A DNA stretch of 10,758 nt from CAYZJD01 sp964478455 (GTDB lineage: Bacteria > Acidobacteriota > Terriglobia > Bryobacterales > Bryobacteraceae), in NCBI GenBank assembly GCA_964478455.1, contig CAYZJD010000133.1, positions 1 to 10,758 on the forward strand, given 5' to 3'. The notes beneath the pieces were generated by a model. It ran no database searches and had not been told where the DNA came from. It saw only the letters and a program-made list of their open reading frames with translations. Positions 1-7,885 of this stretch are shown one piece after another. Each line of letters starts with the position of its first letter. The stretch's first letter is position 1. The position numbers and the translations under genes are program-made.

Positions 1-1
1 G

Positions 2-88
2 AGCGAAGAAGTCTCGGAGGCCCTCGCACTGGCGCGGGAGGCAGTTGGCGCGGTGGCTATGCGATTGCCGGAGGAAGCCCGGCCATAG
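2..88 (+). CDS. C-terminal fragment of an unidentified protein
   Basis: A reading frame enters from the left edge and ends at TAG 86-88, giving 28 residues that start SEEVSEALALAREAV and end RLPEEARP. The composition (Ala, Glu, Leu, Arg in an amphipathic pattern) and mostly G/C third codon positions fit the last helix of a real protein better than the other two forward frames. It is convergent with lon and is followed at 103-119 by a small hairpin. The family cannot be recognised from this much. It could also be a chance open frame, since only 87 bases are visible. Confidence 0.4.
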   Translation, partial: SEEVSEALALAREAVGAVAMRLPEEARP

Positions 89-102
89 ATGGCAGCGAAG
101 CA

Positions 103-119
103 CAGGCTGGAAGAGCCTG
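103..119 (+). terminator. Small hairpin after the left-edge gene, possible terminator
   Basis: CAGGCT (103-108) pairs with AGCCTG (114-119) across a GGAAG loop, 14 nt beyond the TAG of the left-edge frame. No T-run follows on the plus strand, so it is not a textbook intrinsic terminator. It may be a 3'-end stabilising stem or chance. Confidence 0.25.
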
Positions 120-162
120 CCAAGTCCGGTTAGCCTCGATTCGAAAAGCAGAACCGAGATGT

Positions 163-187
163 GGCATCCCGGGAACCGCGGGATGCC
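163..187 (-). terminator. Perfect 9-bp hairpin after lon, likely operon end
   Basis: GGCATCCCG (163-171) and CGGGATGCC (179-187) are perfect reverse complements around a 7-nt loop. On the minus strand the stem begins 13 nt after the lon stop codon (201-203). The only T-rich stretch (CTTTT on the minus strand, around 143-147) lies well past the stem, so a classical U-tract is missing. Because it sits between two converging genes it could end or protect transcripts from either side. Position and stem quality support a 3'-end role; termination efficiency is inferred. Confidence 0.5.
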
Positions 188-200
188 GGCCGGGGGGTGG

Positions 201-2551
<2,351 letters not shown>

Positions 2552-2555
<4 letters not shown>

Positions 2556-2926
2556 AAGCACTCCCCCTTAGGTGAGACGCGTACCAGAAGGTTCCCGTCG
2601 CGAAATTCCAGCGTGAGCCTGGCATCCTCCAGGTCGCAAGGCAGCTCGATCACCCGTTCGAACCGGCTGTAACTAATCTCCATCGAGTACACGCTGCACA
2701 CATCCTCCAGGCTGTGGTCCCTCCGCGCGCCGCGCACCAGGAGCGTCGAGCCATAGGTCTGCACATCGACGTCCTCGGCACGCACCCCCGGGAGCTCGAA
2801 CTTGAGCAGCCACCCCGAGTGGGTTCTGTAAACATCCACCGGCGGCCGCCAGAGCGGCTCGGCGCCCGCCTGGGAAACAGGCAGGAAGAAGAAGGCCATG
2901 TGTCTCGGTCTGTTTCGCATTGGCAT
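2552..2926 (-). CDS. Small heat-shock protein, Hsp20/alpha-crystallin family
   Basis: ATP-independent holdase that binds unfolding proteins and passes them to ClpB/DnaK. The 124 residues carry one alpha-crystallin domain (about 26-117). It opens with the family's proline-aspartate-tyrosine pattern (PPVDVYR, 28-34), followed by the ELPGV motif at 44-48, TLLVRG at 61-66, FERVIELP near 89-96 and the closing GNLLVRV strand at 111-117. The N-terminal arm is short, with a hydrophobic patch MAFFFLPV (10-17). Only about seven residues (SPKGECL) follow the last strand, so the usual I-x-I oligomerisation motif is absent. ATG 2926 lies 2 nt past the clpB stop with a weak GGTGG upstream; ATGs at 2920 and 2899 are alternative starts. 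Small heat-shock proteins usually exceed this length (E. coli IbpA is 137 residues). It sits between clpB and lon and overlaps lon by 4 nt. Confidence 0.9.
2553..2569 (-). promoter_or_regulatory. Ribosome binding site that fixes the lon start
   Basis: On the minus strand AAGGGGGAG (2569-2561) lies inside the last codons of hsp20. It is 5 nt from the GTG at 2555 but runs into the other candidate GTG at 2561. The 2555 start also forms a GTGA overlap with the hsp20 TGA, a common arrangement for coupled translation. Confidence 0.65.
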
Positions 2927-2928
2927 GA

Positions 2929-5568
2929 TCAGGCCACCGTTTCCACGGGCTCCGGCTCGGCTCTGGCGGTGAACACGAGTCCGCTGCGGGCGGCGTCCAC
3001 ATCGGCCAGGACCCGCTGGCCGTCGCGCACCTCACCCTGCAAGATCAGGCGGGCGAGCGGAGTCTCGATCTCCCGCTGGATGGCCCGCTTCAGGGGCCGC
3101 GCGCCGTAAGTCGGATCGTAGCCGGCACGCACCAGGTGAGTTGCCGCCGCCTCCGTCAGGTCGAGCGCGATGTGTCTATCGGCGAGGCGCGCCCTCAAGT
3201 GATCAAGCTGGATCCGCACGATCTCCCTCAGGTGCTCCTCGGAGAGAGCGTGGAAGACGATGATCTCGTCCACCCGGTTCAAGAATTCCGGCCGGAAGGC
3301 GCGCCGCATCTCTTCGAGCACCGCCGACTTCATCCTCTCATACTCGGCCCCCTCGAAGGCCCCGCGATAGCCGAGGATGCGGTGGCTGCCGGTGTTGGAG
3401 GTCATGATCACGATGGTGTTCTTGAAATCCACCGTCCGGCCCTGGCCGTCCGTCAGCCGGCCGTCGTCGAGGATCTGGAGCATCACGTTGAACACATCGT
3501 GGTGCGCTTTCTCGATCTCGTCGAACAGGATCACCGAGTAGGGCCGGCGGCGCGCGGCCTCGGTAAGCTGGCCGCCTTCCTCGAAGCCGACGTAACCCGG
3601 AGGCGCCCCGATCAGCCGCGCCACCGTGTGCTTCTCCTGGTACTCGGACATGTCGATGCGGATCATCGCCCGCTCGTCGTCGAACAAAGACTCCGCCAGC
3701 GCCCGCGCCAGCTCGGTCTTGCCCACGCCCGTCGGCCCGAGAAAGATGAAGCTGCCCACCGGCCGCCCGGGATCCTTCAGGCCGCTCCGCGCGCGCAGCA
3801 CCGCCTCCGCTACCGCGTTGACCGCTTCGTCCTGCCCCACCACTCGCTTGTGCAGCTCTCGCTCCAGGTGCAGCAGCTTCTCGATCTCGCCTTCGAGCAG
3901 CCTCGTCACCGGCACCCCGGTCCAGCGGCTGACCACTTCGGCGATGTCCTCCTCGTCCACCTCCTCCTTGATCAGCCGCACCTGGTTCTGCTTGCCTTCG
4001 AGCGCGCCCTGCTCCTGCTTCAGGTTCCGCTCGAGTTCGATCAGCTTGCCGTACTTCAACTCGGCCGCCTTGTTCAGGTCGTAACTGCGCTCGGCGACCT
4101 CGATCTGGTGCTTCACCTGGTCGATCTGCTCGCGCAAACCGCGCAGTCGCTGCACGGCCTCCTTCTCGGCCTGCCATTGCGCCCGGAGCGCGTCCGCTTC
4201 CGCCTTCAGATTCGCCAGCTCCTTTTCGATCTTCGCCAGGCGCTCGCGCGAAGCCTGGTCCGTCTCCTTCTTCAGCGCTTCCCGCTCGATCTCGAGCTGC
4301 ATGATGCGCCGCTGGCGTTCGTCCAGCTCCGACGGCATCGAGTCGATCTCCGTGCGCAGCCGCGCGCCGGCTTCGTCCACCAGGTCGATCGCCTTGTCCG
4401 GCAAAAACCGGTCGGAGATGTAGCGGTTGCTCAGCACCGCGGAGGAAACCAGCGCCGCGTCCTTGATCCTCACGCCGTGGTGAACCTCGTAACGCTCCTT
4501 GAGGCCGCGCAGGATTGAAATCGTGTCCTCCACCGACGGCTGGTCCACCAGCACCGGCTGGAACCGTCGCTCCAGGGCCGCGTCTTTCTCCACGTGCTTG
4601 CGATACTCGTCCAGCGTTGTCGCCCCAATGCAGTGCAGCTCTCCCCGCGCCAGCATGGGCTTCAGGAGGTTGGCCGCGTCCATCGCGCCCTCGGCCTTGC
4701 CGGCGCCAACCACGTTGTGCAGTTCGTCGATGAACAGAACCACCTCGCCTTCGGAGGCCTGCACTTCCTTGAGCACCGCCTTCAGCCGCTCTTCGAACTC
4801 GCCGCGGTACTTCGCGCCCGCGATCAGCGCGCCCATGTCGAGCGCCACCACCCGTTTGTTCTTCAGCCCCTCGGGCACGTCGCCGCGCACGATCCGCTGC
4901 GCCAGCCCCTCGACAATCGCCGTCTTGCCCACGCCCGGCTCGCCGATCAGCACCGGGTTGTTCTTCGTCCGGCGTGAAAGCACCTGGATCACACGCCGGA
5001 TCTCTTCATCGCGGCCAATCACCGGGTCGAGCTTTCCCTGTCCGGCCAGTTGCGTGAGGTCCCGTCCGTAGCGCTCCAGCGCCTGGTAGGTACCCTCCGG
5101 CGCAGGCGATGTGACGCGCTGCGAGCCGCGCACTTCCTGGAGAGCCTGCATCAACCGCTTGCGGCTCAAGCCAAATTCCTTCAGCAGCCGGCCCGCGACG
5201 CCCCCATCCTCGGTCATGGCCAGCAGCAGGTGCTCGACCGAGATGTACTCGTCCTTGAGGCGGCGCGCCTCGTCTTCGGCTTGGGCCAGCAGCCGGTTCA
5301 AGCGCCCGGTGACGTACACCTGGTCCGGGGGGCCTGAAGGTCCGGAAACCCTGGGCAGCCGGTTGAGTTCCTGCTCGATGCGGCGCTTGAGCGTCTCAGG
5401 CTGAATGCCGCCTTTGTTCAGGATCGCTGGGGCGAGACCGCCCTCCTGATCGAGCAGCGCCAGCAGGAGATGCTCAACGTCTATCTGCTGATGGCTCAAG
5501 CGGATAGCCAGCGAGTGGGCCGCCTGAAGCGCGGCTTGGACCTTTTCGGTGAATCGGCTTGGGTCCAT
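2929..5568 (-). CDS. clpB: ClpB (Hsp100) ATP-dependent protein disaggregase
   Basis: Hexameric cytoplasmic AAA+ machine that threads aggregated proteins through its pore, working with DnaK and small heat-shock proteins. The 879 residues are slightly longer than E. coli ClpB (857). Seen: paired Clp N repeats (about 1-145), NBD1 with Walker A GEPGVGKTA (209-217), pore loop GAKYRGEFEE (Tyr254) and Walker B VVLFIDELH (D281, E282), then a charged coiled-coil M domain (about 405-530, including YDLNKAAELKYGKL). NBD2 follows with Walker A GPTGVGKTE (611-619), pore loop GYVGFEEGG (658-666), Walker B VILFDEIEK (D683, E684), arginine finger in FLNRVDE and sensor-2 GARPLKRAI. The M domain and the lack of a ClpP-binding IGF-type loop separate it from ClpA/ClpC. 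ATG 5568 has GGAG 12 nt upstream, a rather long spacing. It is the first gene of the clpB-hsp20-lon operon; its stop lies 2 nt from the hsp20 start. Confidence 0.97.
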   Translation of the reverse strand: MDPSRFTEKVQAALQAAHSLAIRLSHQQIDVEHLLLALLDQEGGLAPAILNKGGIQPETLKRRIEQELNRLPRVSGPSGPPDQVYVTGRLNRLLAQAEDEARRLKDEYISVEHLLLAMTEDGGVAGRLLKEFGLSRKRLMQALQEVRGSQRVTSPAPEGTYQALERYGRDLTQLAGQGKLDPVIGRDEEIRRVIQVLSRRTKNNPVLIGEPGVGKTAIVEGLAQRIVRGDVPEGLKNKRVVALDMGALIAGAKYRGEFEERLKAVLKEVQASEGEVVLFIDELHNVVGAGKAEGAMDAANLLKPMLARGELHCIGATTLDEYRKHVEKDAALERRFQPVLVDQPSVEDTISILRGLKERYEVHHGVRIKDAALVSSAVLSNRYISDRFLPDKAIDLVDEAGARLRTEIDSMPSELDERQRRIMQLEIEREALKKETDQASRERLAKIEKELANLKAEADALRAQWQAEKEAVQRLRGLREQIDQVKHQIEVAERSYDLNKAAELKYGKLIELERNLKQEQGALEGKQNQVRLIKEEVDEEDIAEVVSRWTGVPVTRLLEGEIEKLLHLERELHKRVVGQDEAVNAVAEAVLRARSGLKDPGRPVGSFIFLGPTGVGKTELARALAESLFDDERAMIRIDMSEYQEKHTVARLIGAPPGYVGFEEGGQLTEAARRRPYSVILFDEIEKAHHDVFNVMLQILDDGRLTDGQGRTVDFKNTIVIMTSNTGSHRILGYRGAFEGAEYERMKSAVLEEMRRAFRPEFLNRVDEIIVFHALSEEHLREIVRIQLDHLRARLADRHIALDLTEAAATHLVRAGYDPTYGARPLKRAIQREIETPLARLILQGEVRDGQRVLADVDAARSGLVFTARAEPEPVETVA

Positions 5569-5585
5569 GATCTTAGCGTGCTCCT

Positions 5586-5609
5586 ATCAACTATTATAAG
5601 CATATTGAT
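5586..5609. promoter_or_regulatory. Dyad over the clpB -10 region, candidate operator
   Basis: ATCAA (5586-5590) and TTGAT (5605-5609) form an inverted repeat with a 14-bp AT-rich spacer that contains both candidate -10 boxes. A second, tighter dyad, TGAC-N2-GTCA (5617-5626), overlaps the -35. Placement over promoter elements suggests repressor binding sites. The regulator is not identified, and short AT-rich repeats can arise by chance. Confidence 0.3.
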
Positions 5610-5627
5610 GTTATCGTGACGTGTCAA
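5593..5627 (-). promoter_or_regulatory. Sigma70-type promoter of the clpB-hsp20-lon operon
   Basis: On the minus strand a perfect TTGACA (-35, 5627-5622) is followed after 17 bp by TATGCT (-10, 5604-5599). A perfect TATAAT (5598-5593) directly follows, 23 bp from the -35, and could serve as an extra or alternative -10. A start near 5592 would leave a leader of about 24 nt. No RpoH-type box (CTTGAAA / CCCCAT-T), CIRCE or HAIR element was seen here. Confidence 0.6.
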
Positions 5628-5716
5628 TCCCCATCTACCGGCTCCCAAGAATGACCTGCCCACGCTGGCAAGCCTGCCGACCGGATGCCGGGTTCATCCC
5701 AGCGGCGATTCCCCTC

Positions 5717-5746
5717 TTGCTGCTCCTCCTCCGCCCGGTGGACAAT
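5717..5746 (+). promoter_or_regulatory. Weak candidate promoter for the prolyl oligopeptidase gene
   Basis: TTGCTG (5717-5722) and GACAAT (5741-5746) lie 18 bp apart, with the likely ATG at 5769. Both boxes are poor matches. It is the best pair I see in the plus-strand leader; the rest of 5630-5768 shows no convincing coding or regulatory signal. Confidence 0.2.
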
Positions 5747-5754
5747 TCACTGCT

Positions 5755-5760
5755 GGAGGA
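5755..5760 (+). promoter_or_regulatory. Ribosome binding site fixing the peptidase start at 5769
   Basis: GGAGGA is 8 nt from ATG 5769. The in-frame upstream ATG at 5685 has no such site and would place 28 Cys/Ser/Arg-rich residues ahead of an obvious signal peptide. Confidence 0.75.
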
Positions 5761-5768
5761 ATCTCCCC

Positions 5769-7862
5769 ATGAACTCGCTCCGATTGGCCCCAAGGGCATC
5801 AGCCGGCATTCTCGCTGTGGCACTGGGCGTCGCCGTTTCACAAAAGCCAAACGGCCCTCCCCCTACGGCTCGGGAGGACTATCGCGAGGTTCTGCACGGA
5901 GTCGAGCTGATCGACCCGTACCATTGGCTGGAGAATCAGTCGAGCCCAGCCACCCGCGCGTGGATTGAAGCTCAGAACTCGTATACACACTCAATGCTCG
6001 GTCGAATGCCGGCGCCCAAAGCCATTCGGCGCCGCCTCACCGAGTTGATGAAGATCGACACGATCGGAATGCCTCGAGAACGAGGCGGTCGTTATTTCTT
6101 CTCCAGAAAGCGCGCAGACCAGGATCGCCGCGTTGTGTGCATGCGCGACGGCCTGAACGGCAAGGACGAGGTCCTGCTAGATCCCGATGCGTTGTTCCCG
6201 GATCGCTCCACGACAATCCAGCCGTCCGGGATCTCGCATGACGGGAAGTTGATGGCGTACGCAGTGCGGCAGTCGGGCCAGGACGAGGTCGAACTCCGCA
6301 TTCATGATGTCGACTCGCGCAAGGACCTGCCCGACCGCCTTCCGAAGGGCCTGTACTCGGGCGTGTCGTTCCGACATGACAAGCGCGGCTTCTACTACTC
6401 GCGCCGTGACCGGCAGGCGGGCGGCCGGATTTATTACCACGCATTCGCGAGCGACCCAGGGCGAGACGTCGAGGTGTTCGGCAAGGCTACCGGGCCGGGT
6501 CAGTTCCTGAGCGCCGGCGTATCCGAAGATGGCCGCTACCTGCTCATTACGGTGCAGCACGGCTGGGCGAGGAACGAGGTCTACTTGCAGGACCTTGAAA
6601 AGAACGGCCCCATCCGGCCCATCGTCAAGGATATCGACGAGCTCTTCTATCCCGAGTGGGCCGGACCGACATCGCTAGTGGTTCAAACGGGATGGAAAGC
6701 CCCGAAACGCCGCCTGCTCCTCGTGGATATCGAAGATCCGGCGCCCGGCCGCTGGCGGGAGATCGTGCCCGAATCCGCCGACCCGATCCAGTGGTTCTCC
6801 GTCATCGGCGGCAAGTTGTTCGTCACCTATCTCCATAACGTTCACACTCAGGTGAAGACGTTCTCGCTGGAGGGCAAGCCGCTCGGAGAGGTCCCGCTGC
6901 CGGGAATCGGATCGGGCGGCATGTCCGGACGCTGGAACAGCGACGAGGGCATCCTCTACTTTTCTTCCTTCACGATGCCGTTCCGCAGCTATCGGTACAA
7001 CGCAAGGACCGGCGCCAGAGATCTCTGGTTCGAATCCAAGGCGCCAGTAGATCCCGCGAAGTTCGTGACGAAACAGGTCTGGTACACGTCGAAGGACGGC
7101 ACGCGTGTCCCCATGTTTCTGGTGCACCGGAAGGGCCTGAAGCTCGACGGGAACAGGCCCACGCTGCTAACCGGTTACGGCGGTTTCAACGCCAGCATGA
7201 CGCCGTACTTTGCGGCGCCGGCAGTGTTGTGGGCTGAACGTGATGGCGTCTACGCACTGCCGAACATTCGAGGCGGCGGCGAATTCGGCGAGGAGTGGCA
7301 CCGGGCCGGGATGCTCGACAAGAAGCAGAACGTGTTCGACGATTTCATCGCGGCCGCCGAATGGCTCATCGCCAACAGATACACGAACCCGGCAAGACTG
7401 GCGATCGAAGGCGCGAGCAATGGCGGGCTGCTGGTTGGTGCGGCGCTCACGCAACGCCCGGATTTATTCCGGGCCGTGCTCTGCCTCTACCCGGACCTCG
7501 ACATGGTGCGTTACTACCGCTACAAGGAGAACAACAATCCGCCGGCGCTGCTCGAGTACGGCAACGGGGCCGATGCGGCGCAATTCAAGTTTCTCTATGC
7601 CTATTCCCCATATGAGCGTGTGAAGCCGGGAACGAACTACCCTGCCGTGCTGCTGACCACCGGCGAGGGCGACACGCGCGTCCCGCCGCAGCAGGCCTGC
7701 AAGATGGCCGCGAAGCTGCAATGGGCCACCGGCTCGGGACGGCCTGTCCTGCTACGCTACGACACCAAGTCCGGTCACGCCGGCGGACGGCCATTTTCAC
7801 AAGTGGTCGAGGACGTTGCGACCGAGCAAGCGTTCCTGTTCTGGCAGCTCGGCGTTAAATAG
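5769..7862 (+). CDS. Secreted prolyl oligopeptidase, family S9A
   Basis: Serine peptidase of the prolyl oligopeptidase family, which cleaves short peptides after proline; the length of 697 residues is typical. The N-terminus has Arg5 and Arg9 followed by a hydrophobic stretch (about 11-24, SAGILAVALGVAV), so Sec export is likely, with a possible cleavage after AVS. The mature part opens with the family's DPYHWLEN motif (49-56), then a beta-propeller gate (about 80-420) and an alpha/beta-hydrolase domain. The catalytic triad is visible: Ser550 in GASNGGLL, Asp635 in GEGDTRVP and His670 in SGHAGG. Tyr470 in TGYGGFN fits the oxyanion-hole tyrosine and Arg637 the substrate-binding arginine. The common GGSNGG elbow reads GASNGG here. 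It is divergent from clpB and lies 23 nt ahead of the next gene with no terminator between, so co-transcription is likely. Cleavage specificity beyond the family is not readable. Confidence 0.93.
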   Translation: MNSLRLAPRASAGILAVALGVAVSQKPNGPPPTAREDYREVLHGVELIDPYHWLENQSSPATRAWIEAQNSYTHSMLGRMPAPKAIRRRLTELMKIDTIGMPRERGGRYFFSRKRADQDRRVVCMRDGLNGKDEVLLDPDALFPDRSTTIQPSGISHDGKLMAYAVRQSGQDEVELRIHDVDSRKDLPDRLPKGLYSGVSFRHDKRGFYYSRRDRQAGGRIYYHAFASDPGRDVEVFGKATGPGQFLSAGVSEDGRYLLITVQHGWARNEVYLQDLEKNGPIRPIVKDIDELFYPEWAGPTSLVVQTGWKAPKRRLLLVDIEDPAPGRWREIVPESADPIQWFSVIGGKLFVTYLHNVHTQVKTFSLEGKPLGEVPLPGIGSGGMSGRWNSDEGILYFSSFTMPFRSYRYNARTGARDLWFESKAPVDPAKFVTKQVWYTSKDGTRVPMFLVHRKGLKLDGNRPTLLTGYGGFNASMTPYFAAPAVLWAERDGVYALPNIRGGGEFGEEWHRAGMLDKKQNVFDDFIAAAEWLIANRYTNPARLAIEGASNGGLLVGAALTQRPDLFRAVLCLYPDLDMVRYYRYKENNNPPALLEYGNGADAAQFKFLYAYSPYERVKPGTNYPAVLLTTGEGDTRVPPQQACKMAAKLQWATGSGRPVLLRYDTKSGHAGGRPFSQVVEDVATEQAFLFWQLGVK

Positions 7863-7885
7863 CGTGCTGACATTATCCTACGGAC

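Noticed and set aside
68..121. Faint resemblance to the conserved 5' core of RNase P RNA (GAGGAAGCCCGG, CATAG, GGCAG, a short stem)
   Set aside because: Key bases of the core differ, part of it overlaps the left-edge coding frame, and there is no room for a 350-400-nt RNA before lon.
3136..4518. 460-codon open frame on the plus strand opposite clpB
   Set aside because: It lies wholly inside a clearly functional clpB. Its Leu/His/Arg/Gln-rich composition is typical of the antisense of a high-GC gene, and it has no recognisable domain.
5569..5640. CIRCE, HAIR or RpoH heat-shock control sites upstream of clpB
   Set aside because: Searched by eye for TTAGCACTC/GAGTGCTAA, CTTGAGT/ACTCAAG and CTTGAAA/CCCCAT-T; TTAGCGTGCTC at 5573-5583 on the plus strand is only superficially CIRCE-like and has no second arm.
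5685..5768. N-terminal extension of the prolyl oligopeptidase to the ATG at 5685
   Set aside because: No ribosome binding site, Cys/Ser/Arg-rich sequence, and it would bury the signal peptide that begins at 5769.
5635..5850. 71-codon minus-strand frame between clpB and the peptidase
   Set aside because: Overlaps the peptidase start and the clpB leader region, with no ribosome binding site and no recognisable features.
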